From Frankia nepalensis (GTDB lineage Bacteria; Actinomycetota; Actinomycetes; Frankiales; Frankiaceae): a stretch of 63,264 nucleotides of DNA. Position numbers and translations under genes: made by a program. The stretch spans positions 1 to 63,264 of the forward strand of contig NZ_JADWYU010000117.1 in the NCBI RefSeq assembly GCF_016786325.1, given 5' to 3'. The notes below the pieces were generated by a model. The model made no database searches, was not told where the DNA came from, and worked only from the letters and a program-made list of their open reading frames with translations. This document shows positions 49,085-59,006 of the stretch, piece by piece (positions within the stretch are counted from its first letter, which is position 1; each line of letters begins with the position of its first letter).

Positions 49085-50742
49085 GCCGGGACCGCCGCCG
49101 CGGGCGCGACCAGCCCCGAGCCGGCGCTCCTGATCTCGATCGCCAGCCCGTCGAGGTGCAGCCTGCCGCGGACCGTCCGCACGGTCGTGACGCCTGGCCC
49201 GGGGCGCAGCGTGAGGCGCACGCCGTCGGAGGAGCCGGTGGCGACCGGGCCGGGGCCGGAGTCGACGGTCCGGCTGACCGGGACCCGGGCGACCAGGGCG
49301 ATGCTGAGCAAGCTGAGCAGGGCCTCGGTCTCCACCTCGTCGAGGACGCGGTCGTGGACGCCGTTGTCGGCGAGCTGCGCCATCGCGGAGCGGCGCTGCG
49401 TGGTGGCCTTGAGCTGCTCGGCGCGCAGCCACTCCTTCGCCGCCTCGTCGCGCTGGAGTCGGCCGGGGCCCTGCAGCCCGGCTCTGCGGCCGACCCGCAC
49501 GAGGGTGCGTGAGAGCGCCACCGGCTCGGCCTCCCACCAGGACTGCCTGCTGGGGATCAGCTCGGGGTCCTCGTAGCCGGCCGCGACGTGTCGCGGCCCG
49601 CCGAGACCGAAGACCGCCTGGTACAGCGCATGCGCGTCGGTGTCGGCGGGCAGGTTGGTGAACCACTGCGCGAGGTGGCGCAGCTGGCTCTCGCGGCTGA
49701 TGCCACCCCTCCTCGACTCCGTCACCCGCCGCAGCAAGGCGGTGACGTTGGCGATGGCGGTGATCGTCGCGTCCTGCAGCCGGTCCGCCTCGCTGGCCCG
49801 CTGTGCTCCCCCCTGGGAGGTACCGAACCACTGGACGAGGCCGGCCCAGCGCCGTCGCCACTCTGCCGTCCGGTCGCGGGAGTGGAAGAGGGAGTCGTCG
49901 GCCTCGGCGGCCAGCACCGCGACCCGGTCTGGTCCTTCGGCGCCCACCGCCTCGACCGCGTCGGCGAGCAGTGGCGCGTATCTGCTGAGCTCGGAGTGGA
50001 ACTCGCGCATATGGGCGAGCAGGGCGTCCTTGTGCGCGAGGAAGACCTCGGGGCGCGTGTCGTTCGTCCGCGACAGGTCGCCGAGCATCAGGTAGAACCG
50101 GGCGGCGCGCTGCGCCATGTCCGCGAGGACGCTGTCGAGGCGGGACAGCTTGCGGTACACCTCCGGCGCGTCGCCCTCGCGCACCGCCTCGGCGAGCGCC
50201 CGCAGGTCTGCCAGGATGTCGGGGAAGACCAGCCGCGACAGCTGCGCGTCCTCCAGGCTGGCGGACAGCACGTCCTCCACCGCCCGGTAGGCGCGGTAGC
50301 CCGCCTGGGTGAACTGGTAGACGTAGTGCCGGTTGCGGTACTCGGCCAGGTTCGCGGCCCGGGTGCCGTCATAGGAGCGGTCGAGGACCTTCCAGTCGGC
50401 GAGCGAGTCCAGCAGGGACTGGACGTCGGATACCCGCGCGTCCGGGCGTTCCTCGGCCAGGGCGTCGAGCGCCGCCTGGGCATCGGCAACGTGCACCAGC
50501 ACCTGGTAGTCGGCGCGTGCCCGGTCGAGGGCACGCAGCAGCCACAGGTATTCGTGGCGCTTCTCGGTGGCGGCGAAGTGGAACAGGCGCAGGCGGTCGT
50601 CGGCGGTGAACGCCGCGATACCGAAGGCGCCGCCTGGCAGGTCCGGCGCGGGAATGCCACCCAGCGTGGCCGGTGTGTCCTGGGCGCTTGTCGTTGTCAT
50701 GGGTTTCGGTATCCCAGCGAGTACGCGGTCGGAATGGCTCAC
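49081..50742 (-). CDS. jetA: JetA: DUF2397 (TIGR02677) Wadjet subunit, kleisin-like
   Basis: A 553-aa DUF2397 protein: LFHFAATEKRHEYLWLLRAL, NRHYVYQFTQAGYRAYRAVE, VYRKLSRLDSVLADMAQRAA and RFYLMLGDLSRTNDTRPEVF. It is expected to be the kleisin that bridges the JetC heads. The N-terminal 35 residues are disordered. GTG 50742 is the longest start; ATG 50700 (MTTTSAQ) is equally acceptable, as neither has a strong RBS. The helicase gene ends only 21 (or 63) bases upstream, so the helicase and Wadjet genes look like one operon. Confidence 0.88.
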   Translation of the reverse strand: MSHSDRVLAGIPKPMTTTSAQDTPATLGGIPAPDLPGGAFGIAAFTADDRLRLFHFAATEKRHEYLWLLRALDRARADYQVLVHVADAQAALDALAEERPDARVSDVQSLLDSLADWKVLDRSYDGTRAANLAEYRNRHYVYQFTQAGYRAYRAVEDVLSASLEDAQLSRLVFPDILADLRALAEAVREGDAPEVYRKLSRLDSVLADMAQRAARFYLMLGDLSRTNDTRPEVFLAHKDALLAHMREFHSELSRYAPLLADAVEAVGAEGPDRVAVLAAEADDSLFHSRDRTAEWRRRWAGLVQWFGTSQGGAQRASEADRLQDATITAIANVTALLRRVTESRRGGISRESQLRHLAQWFTNLPADTDAHALYQAVFGLGGPRHVAAGYEDPELIPSRQSWWEAEPVALSRTLVRVGRRAGLQGPGRLQRDEAAKEWLRAEQLKATTQRRSAMAQLADNGVHDRVLDEVETEALLSLLSIALVARVPVSRTVDSGPGPVATGSSDGVRLTLRPGPGVTTVRTVRGRLHLDGLAIEIRSAGSGLVAPAAAVPA

Positions 50743-50763
50743 AGACGGTGCTCGGAATGCCGC

Positions 50764-53700
50764 TCAATCATCTCGGTCATCGTCAGCGCGCAGTCCGGAC
50801 AACGACCGGAGAACTGCCAGGGCCGCGCCGCGTGACAGATCCTCATGGTAGCGCTCGTTGCCGGCGGTCCGTAGGCAGCCGTAACAGGATGTCTCGAGAC
50901 CACAGTCGCACGCGCTTACCCGCCGCAGAGCGGAGTCGACGACGATATCCAGCGACGCGGCGATACGCGCCGCGCTGCCCGCCCCGCCGGGGACGGTGTC
51001 GAACAGCACCAGACCACTGCGTCCGTCGGCACCTGCGTGTACAACGCCGTCGATGTCGCCCCGGCCGATCTCTAGGCCCTCGGCGCAGCCTTCCAGCAGC
51101 GCGTAGAGCAGCGAGTGCCACCGCGCCCGCTCGTCGGTGCCTGAGCCGGTAGCGCCCAGACCGGGCGCGTCGACTTGGACGCGCAGGATGTCGGTCTCGT
51201 AGGTGTGCGCCAGCGACCGCCAGCGCAGCGGACCGGTACAAGGCTTGCCGCGCAGCGGGTTGATGTGCGACTTGGGTGCGCGGCCGTGGTTGGCGCCGCC
51301 CCAGCCGCACCAGTCGCAGAGCAGGAAACCCGCGCCGCCCGGCCCTTCGGACAGCGACACGAGCCGGCCCCGGGTGCCGCTGTGGCACCAGGCCATCGCG
51401 CCGTCCGCCGACCGCCAGCGGTTCTCGCTGAGCTCCGCGCCGAGGGACACCACGTGGACGCCACCGTTCCAGACACGCTGCGGCGGAGTGGTGCCCGGCT
51501 TGGCGGTGCGCGGGTCGGCCACGAAGCCGAACTCGGGCACGCAGTACTCCCGCACCGGCCCGTCGGCCGGCCGCCCGCAGGCCGTACACGCCGGTTCGAG
51601 GTCGTCGCCGCCCTCGCGGTAGTGCTGGCAGCCGCGGCAGACCGTGTAGGAGCGTGTAATGAGCTCCCGGCCGGGCAGCCGGTAGATCCCGGCGCTGCGC
51701 CACAGCACGCCGCCGGCGACCAGCTCGGATCCGGGCGCGTACTCGTGGATCGCCATCGCCAGGTCGCGGGCCAGTTCGAGGCGCGCCCCCACCTGGGAGT
51801 CGCAGTGCGCCGTACGCAGTTCAACGGTGTCGACCGGGAACCCGTACTTGGGCAGGATGTTGCGGTTGGCGAGGAACCCGATCAGCGACCGCCGGATGAT
51901 CGTGTTGATGGACCGCTCGAACCGGGCGGCCATGTCGCTGCGCCGGGACTCGAACGCCTCCTTGCGCCGCTCCTCGAACAGGGCGACGTCCTGGGCAAGC
52001 TCGGCGCGGACCGCCGCCAGCAGCGCGTCGAGCTCGTCCACCCAGGCGCCGGAGTCGAGGCCGATCTGCTCTTGGACGGACTTGGGCAGGACCGCCCGCA
52101 GCGCGGCGTCGACATCGTCCGGTACCGGCGTCAGGAAGCCGCGGACCAGCTGTGACGGCGCCCAGAGCGGGCCCGGCCCGCCGGGAGCCCCGCCCCGCTC
52201 GCCGAGGAAGAAGACACCCGCGGTCTTCCATTCCTGGCCGGCGTTCTCCTTCGCGTCGCGGAAGAACGCCGCGAGCGCCACCGAGTGCGCGTGGCGCCGG
52301 TCGATCCTCGAGTTGCCGAGCGGCACGTAGGGGGCGCGGACCCGGCCGGTCAGCATCGTCTCGGGCGCGGCGTAGCGGGACAGGTCGTGGGAGCGGCGCT
52401 GCGCGTAGGTCAGCACGAGGGCCGGCGAGCCCGCGCGGCGGCCCGCCCGCCCGGCCCGCTGGATGTAGCTCGCCGTGGTGGGCGGCATGTTGCGCAGCAG
52501 CACGGCGTTCAGCGCGCCCACGTCCACGCCGAGCTCAAAGGTCGTGGAGCAGGACAGCACGTTCACCTCCCCGGCCAGGAAACGCTGCTGGATGTCGGCC
52601 GCCTCCAGCCCGGTCCACTGGGCGGTGTGCTCGCGGGCGGTCAGGGAGACCGGCGCGGTGCGCTGGTAGAGCGCCCGGTAGTGCTCGTCGTCGTTGTCGG
52701 TGGCGGCGGTCACCGGCGCCAGCCGGCCGGCGCAGCGCAGTGTTGGGCAGACGCCGCGCACGGACACGGAGACCCGGCGGCGGCACACGTCGCACTGGTG
52801 CAGGTCCCCTGCCCCGCCCGGCGCGAGCGTCAGCCAGGTGTGGTCGACCTGGTAGACCTGGCCGATCTTCAGCAGCGCCGTTCCGGCGAGCCACCCGCCC
52901 CGGACGGCGGTCAGCGCCCGCCAGCAGCCGGCCAGCGTCTCCCGCGGGTCGGCACCGCCCGCGCCGAGCACGCGGCGAACGTAGTCCAGGCGCCTGTTGA
53001 CACCGCGGGTCGGCAGCCAGCTGAGCACCTTGAGCTTCGCCTCGGCGCCGTCGACGCGGACGTAGATCGGTCCCCGGCGCGGGTCGAACATCTCGTCCGC
53101 CGGGTCGACCTCCGCCGGCATCGACAGCGCGCCCTGCAGTCGTAGCGTCCGCGCGAGCTCGCCGAGCAGCAGCCAGCACTCGTCGGCGGTGAGGCCGAGC
53201 GCGAGCAGCGGGGCCGGCGCCCGCCACGCCGGGTCGACGTCGAGGGCGACACGCAGCAGGCCGAGACCTTCCAGCGACTGCCGTTCGTCGAGGGCGATCA
53301 GTTCGCGCGCCACCCAGCGGGCGGTCTCCCGCCGGCGTGCCTGCCGGGACTCGCGGCGCCCGAACACCCCGGCGGCCCCGGCCTCGGCGGCCACCGCCTC
53401 GATCAGGTCGTCCACCGAGCACGAGGGGTCGGACGAGGTCGCCCGGGCCAGCCCGTCGAGGATCAGGCGGCGCTGCTGTACCAGCGCGTGGCTGGATTCG
53501 AGATACGGCGCGAAGAACGCGGCCGCCTGCCTGCTGTCGCTGAACGCCAGCAGCTTGCGGCCGCCTCCCGGCCGCCCGGCGAACTCGTCGTCGGCGGGCA
53601 GCGCCTGGTAGAGCGCCGTTGCGAGGACGGCGGCGGAGGCCTCGTTGCCGCTCTCGAACAGCCGGATCATGCCGGTGCCGCGCGCGCCGCACGACAGGCA

Positions 53701-55401
53701 GCCACGCGGCGTCCCGGACCGGCCCGGCAGCCGGCGCACCGCACGCAGGTACGCGGCGGAACATCCGCACGGGGCGACGGCGCCGGGCGCGTGCAGCGCG
53801 CCGCACCTGCCGCACAGCAGGGCGTCCTTCGCGTCCTTGGCGTCCTGCTCCGCGGTCTCCTCGAACGCGGCGTCGTCCTCGTCGACCCCCTGCGCCGCGT
53901 CCTCGGGCTGCGCCGCGTCCCGCGGCCGCGGCGGGTCACCGAGGACGAGCCACACGCGTCGGTCTCCACGCGCGACCCGGGAGGTGAAGTACTCCCCGGA
54001 TCTCTCCTTGCGGATGACGCCGGTGAGGTGCACGGCGCCGCACCGCTTGCAGCACCCGAACTCGAACACCGCGGCCGAGCAGTCGGGGCAGACCTCGCGC
54101 CGGGCCAGTGCCACGTGCGGCCCGCCCCCGCTCCCAGCGTCACCCGCGAGGCAGGTGAACGCGCCCTCGGTGGCGCGGGCGAACAGGTGGTAGCGCGCGG
54201 ACAGCACCGGCGCGCCCGCGGCGTCCCGGGTTGCCGTGCCGAGCGCGACCAGTTCCGCCAGCCGGGCCCCGGAGATCCCCGCGGCCTCGGCCAGGTCGGT
54301 GAACAGGCGCGGCCCGCCGGCCAGGAGCGCGCGGACCCGGCCGAGGCCGGCGGCGTCGTCCAGCCCCAGGTCGGGGGCGTCCCGGACCGGGCCGTCGGGC
54401 GCCGCCACCCGGGTAGCCTGGACGAGGTCCTGGCGGGTCGGGTTGCCGGGACTCCACTCGAACGGGACGTCGAACAGCTTCGCGGCGAACTCCATGACGG
54501 CCGCCGGGCTGTCGCCGACGGTGGCGGACGTCGCGATGGCCTGCAGCGAGCGGGCGGAGTCCTCTCCCTGGAAGAAGACCTTCTGCTTGAGCCGGCGCAG
54601 CAGCATGCCGACTTCCTCTGCCTTCGCCCCGTCGTAGACGTGCGCCTCGTCCAGCACGACGAAGCGCCAGTGCCCGCCGTGCGGCCCCTCGAACAGGTCC
54701 ATGTCCGCGGGGCGCAGAAGCAGGTACTCCAACATCGCGTAGTTGGTCAGCAACAGATGCGGCGGGCTGTCGCGCATCTCGGCCCGGGAGAGCAGCTCGT
54801 TCGGGAGCCGGGCCTCGCCCGGGTTCAGGGCCTCGAACAGGGAGGCGCCTTCGACGGGCCGCTCCGGTGTCTCCCCGGTGTACCGGCCGAACGTGATCTC
54901 AGGTGTGCCCGCGAGCACCTGCCGCAGTCGGCGAACCTGGTCGTTGGCCAGGGCGTTCATCGGGTACAGCAGCAGCGCCCGGACCCCTGGGCCCAGCGTC
55001 CCGGCGTCCCGCTGTCGGACGAGCTCGGAGAGGACCGGTAGCAGGAAGCTCTCCGTCTTGCCCGACCCGGTCCCGGTCGCGACGACGATGTTGCGGCCCG
55101 CGGCGGCTTTGCGTATCGCCGTTTCCTGGTGCGCGTACAGCGGCCGGTCCAGCGGCAGCGCGGGCCCGCCGAGCCGGGCGAACCCGCTGGGCAGGACACC
55201 GTCGGCGATCAGCTGCCGCAGGCTGGCGCCCGCCGCGTACGGCGGTGTCGCCTCGAGGAGCGGCCCCTTGGTCAGCAGCGGGCTGGCGTCGATCGCGTCC
55301 CGCAGCGCCCGCGCGAGCTTCGGGTCGCGCACCGGCAGCAGCGACCGCAGGTAGCGGCGGTACGTCAAGCTGAGGTGCTCGGCGGTGGCGATCACGTCCA
55401 T
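50764..55401 (-). CDS. Large DEAD/DEAH-box helicase with C-terminal DUF1998 (DruE/MrfA-like)
   Basis: A 1545-aa SF2 helicase. Q-motif region PLYAHQETAIRKAAAGRN, Walker A VVATGTGSGKTES (about 107-119), DEAH box RFVVLDEAHVYDG (about 250), motif V/VI NVLSCSTTFELGVDVGALNA and YIQRAGRAGRRAGSPALVL. There are several Cys clusters (CPDCSAAVFEFGCCKRCG, CGRCGALHAPGAVAPCGC) and a C-terminal DUF1998 domain ending CDCGLETSCYGCLRTAGNER. Similar helicases include DruE of Druantia and Hrq1/MrfA DNA-repair enzymes. Its place directly before jetABC and after an unknown protein suggests a defence role. The frame is open upstream to GTG 55557, which would add a possible membrane helix. Confidence 0.88.
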   Translation of the reverse strand: MDVIATAEHLSLTYRRYLRSLLPVRDPKLARALRDAIDASPLLTKGPLLEATPPYAAGASLRQLIADGVLPSGFARLGGPALPLDRPLYAHQETAIRKAAAGRNIVVATGTGSGKTESFLLPVLSELVRQRDAGTLGPGVRALLLYPMNALANDQVRRLRQVLAGTPEITFGRYTGETPERPVEGASLFEALNPGEARLPNELLSRAEMRDSPPHLLLTNYAMLEYLLLRPADMDLFEGPHGGHWRFVVLDEAHVYDGAKAEEVGMLLRRLKQKVFFQGEDSARSLQAIATSATVGDSPAAVMEFAAKLFDVPFEWSPGNPTRQDLVQATRVAAPDGPVRDAPDLGLDDAAGLGRVRALLAGGPRLFTDLAEAAGISGARLAELVALGTATRDAAGAPVLSARYHLFARATEGAFTCLAGDAGSGGGPHVALARREVCPDCSAAVFEFGCCKRCGAVHLTGVIRKERSGEYFTSRVARGDRRVWLVLGDPPRPRDAAQPEDAAQGVDEDDAAFEETAEQDAKDAKDALLCGRCGALHAPGAVAPCGCSAAYLRAVRRLPGRSGTPRGCLSCGARGTGMIRLFESGNEASAAVLATALYQALPADDEFAGRPGGGRKLLAFSDSRQAAAFFAPYLESSHALVQQRRLILDGLARATSSDPSCSVDDLIEAVAAEAGAAGVFGRRESRQARRRETARWVARELIALDERQSLEGLGLLRVALDVDPAWRAPAPLLALGLTADECWLLLGELARTLRLQGALSMPAEVDPADEMFDPRRGPIYVRVDGAEAKLKVLSWLPTRGVNRRLDYVRRVLGAGGADPRETLAGCWRALTAVRGGWLAGTALLKIGQVYQVDHTWLTLAPGGAGDLHQCDVCRRRVSVSVRGVCPTLRCAGRLAPVTAATDNDDEHYRALYQRTAPVSLTAREHTAQWTGLEAADIQQRFLAGEVNVLSCSTTFELGVDVGALNAVLLRNMPPTTASYIQRAGRAGRRAGSPALVLTYAQRRSHDLSRYAAPETMLTGRVRAPYVPLGNSRIDRRHAHSVALAAFFRDAKENAGQEWKTAGVFFLGERGGAPGGPGPLWAPSQLVRGFLTPVPDDVDAALRAVLPKSVQEQIGLDSGAWVDELDALLAAVRAELAQDVALFEERRKEAFESRRSDMAARFERSINTIIRRSLIGFLANRNILPKYGFPVDTVELRTAHCDSQVGARLELARDLAMAIHEYAPGSELVAGGVLWRSAGIYRLPGRELITRSYTVCRGCQHYREGGDDLEPACTACGRPADGPVREYCVPEFGFVADPRTAKPGTTPPQRVWNGGVHVVSLGAELSENRWRSADGAMAWCHSGTRGRLVSLSEGPGGAGFLLCDWCGWGGANHGRAPKSHINPLRGKPCTGPLRWRSLAHTYETDILRVQVDAPGLGATGSGTDERARWHSLLYALLEGCAEGLEIGRGDIDGVVHAGADGRSGLVLFDTVPGGAGSAARIAASLDIVVDSALRRVSACDCGLETSCYGCLRTAGNERYHEDLSRGAALAVLRSLSGLRADDDRDD

Positions 55402-55584
55402 CACTGAAGGATCTCGCGTCGGGTTTTCCCGCTGTTCGGGGCCCCTGCGTCGGCTTGGCGCCGCCAGGCAACCCGACCCCGACGCGACCGCCACCAAGGC
55501 ACCCAACCCAGCGCACAGCGCGAGGAGGCCGTAGAAGGCACCCACAAGATCACCCACGCTTCGAGCGGAAGGTGACCGGCGGAC

Positions 55585-57222
55585 TCAGGCCTGCGTGACC
55601 GTCCACGGATCATTGGCCGGGCCGGCGCCGGTCACGGTGGCGAACGTCACGACGGTTCCCTCGTCGACGGTGATGGTGAGCTCGGCGCCGCCATGAACGG
55701 CCGCCGTGTCCAGGATGCGGCGCAGCGGGTAGCGGCCGTCGCGCAGCGCCCCCAGGACCTGGACGGGTTCTCCGCCCGCCATGACTGTGATCGCCGGCGC
55801 TGTGGCGGCACCCGGCAGGTCGATGCGCAGCAGGCCCCCGCGCCACAGGTCGTCGTGGGTGAGGCGCAGCGGGCCCGCGTGGTGCCACCCAGTCCCCTCG
55901 GCGCCGCTGCCCGGTTCGGGATCGATCCGCAGCCGCAGGTGCGGCGGGGTCACGGCCAGGCGCTGTACCACCGCGCCGGCGACGCAGGTGACCTCCCGCG
56001 TCACCGTCTCCTCCTGGTACGCGGCCGCCGCCGGGGAGACCGTCATGCCCGGCGGGGCCGAGATCACCGCCTCCGCGGGTTGGAGCCCCCGGGCGCTGGT
56101 GAGCCGAGGGGCCGGGTACGAGGTGACGCCGAGGCCCTCCGCGAGCACCACGGTGCGGCGCAGCCCGGGGGTCACAGAGATCACGAACTCGCCGAGCAAC
56201 GGCCGCCGCACACCGCGCCACAGGACCTCCGGTCGCCACGTGTCACCGGTCGTCGTGACACTCGCGAGGGTGGCCCCGGAGTCCGTGCGCCGCGCCTCGA
56301 CCCGGAAGGTGGCCTTAACGGGTGGGAGCAGGACCTCGGGGGGCGAGGCGAGGACGGGCCTGCCGGCGACGGTCGTGGCGCCGGGGATCGGCGGGCCCGT
56401 GCGCAGCACCGGCCTGGTCCGGCCGCGCACGAGGCGACGGCTGGCGTCGGCGTCGGCATCGAGGGCGATCCAACAAGCCCCCCGCAGGTCCACCTGGATG
56501 AGGCGCCAGCCACGCCAGGCCAGCGGGAGCGTGCTCGTCACGAGGGTCCGGACCGGCGCGTCGGAGCGCAGTTCGGCGCCCGCCGGGCAGAGCACCCAGA
56601 CGGCGTCGGCGGGCAGCGCCCCGTCCACGGGTGCCCCGTCCTCGTCGAAGGCCAGCAACCTGGCGCCCTCGGCGGTGATCTCCTCCGGCAGCGCCGCGCG
56701 GGCCTGTCCCGATACGACGTCCATCAGGAGGACCCCGCCGCCGAACGGGTCAAGGCGCGCCTGGCCCACCCCGTCGGAGAGGTCGCCCTCGGAACCGGCG
56801 TGGTCCTCCGGCGCGGTCGCATGGGCGAGCACGGCGACCTCCGCGGTGGACGCGGCAGGCAGTCCCAGCGCCCCGAGCGCCGCGAGGAACGCGTCGCCCC
56901 ACTCACGGGCGGACCGCGCACTTGACCGCAGCCCCGCGGCCCGGTGCCAGGCAGGCCAGAACGCCGTCGTGTCGGACCCAGCCGCGGCGCGGGCGATCCC
57001 GACGACGACGCAGGCGGGCCACCTCTGCGCCACCCCGCCGGCCCTCAGAGCCCGGGACTGCGCTCCCAGCGCCGTGGCCACCGCCTGCGCGAGCCCAGCG
57101 TCTGCCTCAGGCCGCCCGGCGACGGCACCCGCCCGGAGCTCTCGTCGCCAGCCGGACTCAAGCAGGTCGAGCAGCCTGTCACCGGCGATGGCGCCACTGA
57201 TGGCCCTACCTTCACTGGGCAC
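55585..57222 (-). CDS. Unknown 545-aa protein, first gene of the helicase-Wadjet operon
   Basis: Not recognised. GTG 57222 is chosen because GGAGG lies five bases upstream; the frame is open to 57435 but that part is Ser/Arg-rich without an RBS. Residues 1-160 are helical (DRLLDLLESGWRRELRAGAV, WPAWHRAAGLRSSARSAREW). From about 165 it is beta-rich, with repeated Trp/Arg-Gly-Trp-Arg strands (LAWRGWRLIQVDLRGACWIA) and at least two sandwich-like segments near the end (LLRIDLPGAATAPAITVMAG). No enzyme motif is visible. The gap to the helicase is about 180 bases with the chosen helicase start, or 27 with the longer one. It could be a sensor or DruH-like partner; that is only a positional guess. 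Confidence 0.65.
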   Translation of the reverse strand: MPSEGRAISGAIAGDRLLDLLESGWRRELRAGAVAGRPEADAGLAQAVATALGAQSRALRAGGVAQRWPACVVVGIARAAAGSDTTAFWPAWHRAAGLRSSARSAREWGDAFLAALGALGLPAASTAEVAVLAHATAPEDHAGSEGDLSDGVGQARLDPFGGGVLLMDVVSGQARAALPEEITAEGARLLAFDEDGAPVDGALPADAVWVLCPAGAELRSDAPVRTLVTSTLPLAWRGWRLIQVDLRGACWIALDADADASRRLVRGRTRPVLRTGPPIPGATTVAGRPVLASPPEVLLPPVKATFRVEARRTDSGATLASVTTTGDTWRPEVLWRGVRRPLLGEFVISVTPGLRRTVVLAEGLGVTSYPAPRLTSARGLQPAEAVISAPPGMTVSPAAAAYQEETVTREVTCVAGAVVQRLAVTPPHLRLRIDPEPGSGAEGTGWHHAGPLRLTHDDLWRGGLLRIDLPGAATAPAITVMAGGEPVQVLGALRDGRYPLRRILDTAAVHGGAELTITVDEGTVVTFATVTGAGPANDPWTVTQA

Positions 57223-57649
57223 GAGGGCCTCCGAGGAACGCTTGCGCCGCTCGCCCCGCGAGGACTGGCATGAGACAGCGCCCTCGAAGGACTCCGGCGC
57301 AGGCCTGACGCCCACGTTCGGGGACGGGCTGGCCGCCGTGCCCTGCGAGGAGATCGTCGCCTTCGCCCGCTCCGCGGACCGCGGCTGGCCGGAGAGGTTC
57401 ACTGAAACCGGCCACAGCAGCCCACCACGCGCCACACGTCCGATAGCGGACCGAACCCGTCCATCTCACGGAGGTTGACAGAGGGTGCCTCATGACGCCA
57501 CGCGCGGCCAGGTAGCCAGGTAGCACGGAAGGTCCCACCAGCACACGGTATTCACGGGTCGGGATCGGCCAGGCGTAGCCGGCGCGCGACCATCACCCGC
57601 CGCGGCCAGGTCTGGATCTGGTGGGACTACTACCTGAGCAGAGTCCAGG

Positions 57650-58165
57650 CGAAGGACTCCGCCCGGCGCGAGTTTGAGGAGGCCGACCGCGAGGCCGCGG
57701 ATGCCGCGGCGCGGCCAGCTGGCGGCCAGGACATAGCGCCAGACGTCGCGGGGTACCAGGCCAGTGCCCGGCCCGCGTGGCGAGCAGATCGAGCGGGTCG
57801 TGCGGGACCACGCCGCCGGTGAGGCTGGCCAGGAGCTGGGTCGGGGCCAGCAACCAGTCCGCAAGATCCATCCCGCAGGCCGGGTCAACGCCGAGCCGGT
57901 CGACGAAGAACGCCCGCGCGGTGGTCACCTCCACCTGGTGGTGCGGCCGGCCGCCGTGACGGTCGCTGTCGGGATAGACCACCGGGAAGCCGTCGAACCG
58001 GGCCGGCAGCCTCTCCAGGGCGACGTCGATCGACGCGGTGTCAAGGCCTGGCGGGACGAACAGCTGCACACGGGGACCGAAATCGTGGTCCGTGGAAACC
58101 TCGTCATCGAAGCCGAGCACCTCGGAACCGTCACCGAACAACGCGGCGGCACTGCGCTCGACATC
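57650..58165 (-). pseudogene. Frameshifted DUF4037 (nucleotidyltransferase-like) gene
   Basis: The first part reads AAALFGDGSEVLGFDDEVST then DHDFGPRVQLFVPPGLD, the conserved start of DUF4037 proteins, then LPARFDGFPVVYPDSDRHGG and DWLLAPTQLLASLTGGVVPH. Near 57760 the match moves to another frame: PRDVWRYVLAASWPRRGIRG and LAVGLLKLAPGGV. The usual N-terminal ~30 residues and the C-terminal third are missing. DUF4037 proteins are predicted MNT-type nucleotidyltransferases, some in toxin-antitoxin settings. The gene is dead as it stands. Confidence 0.7.
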
Positions 58166-59006
58166 ATGGCCGGCGGACCTGTCAGGACGATCGCGCCGGA
58201 TATCGTTCCCACGGATCACGTGGGATCTGTACCGACCGGTGACGCGGGCGTTCCCTGCGAGGGTAGGACGACAGACGCACAACCACCGGACGGTGTCCGT
58301 TCTGCTGGTCGTCGACTGGGAACGGGCAACGTCAAGGGGACGGCCGCGAGGGAGGCAGGCGGTGTCGGAGGGGACCTGGTCGGCCAGCGTGGATCTGCCT
58401 TCAACGCGCGTGCGGCTGCGGCAGCGAGCTCAGGACTTGTTCCAGCCGCGGCGCTGTAGCCAGGTCAAGCTCGCCGCGTAGGTACACCACCCCGACCGAT
58501 CCCACACGGCCGGTGTGCACCGCCAACCACATGGTCCGCCTCCGCCCCACCAGCCGCTACCCAGATTGATCAGAAGACACACTGCCCGGGTCCGTGCGCG
58601 GACGAGCCCAGACGGCATGCCGCGCCCCACAGGACGCGGCCCCGGCCCGGAATGTGCGCTCTTCGCCCAGTTCATGCCCTGGGGCGATTCGCGCTACCCC
58701 CGCCGCAGCGTCGCCTTTGGCTGGCCTCTGTCCTGGATCTCCCCATCGTGATGATCGTCGGCCCGGTCGTTTCGACGACCATCGCTCGCGCCTCGGTCCA
58801 GGCAGCGGCGCGCCGTCAGTGGCCGCGGAGAGACAAGGGGCTTCAGGTCGGGGCTCGCACCCGAGGCGGCGCAACGTCCTACCAGTGCTCAACGCTCCCG
58901 ATCATCGACGACGGGCACGGTGGGACCCAGGAATCGTCCGCGACAGCGCCCACGCGCTGACGGCTACCAGCCCGGGCCCGCCGTCTACCGATCCGGTGGC
59001 TCTCGC
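58166..59006. other. Gene-poor stretch
   Basis: About 840 bases with only short Arg/Pro/Gly-rich frames on both strands and no recognisable domain, RBS-start pair or clear hairpin. I take it as decayed sequence between the DUF4037 pseudogene and the merR gene. Confidence 0.4.
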
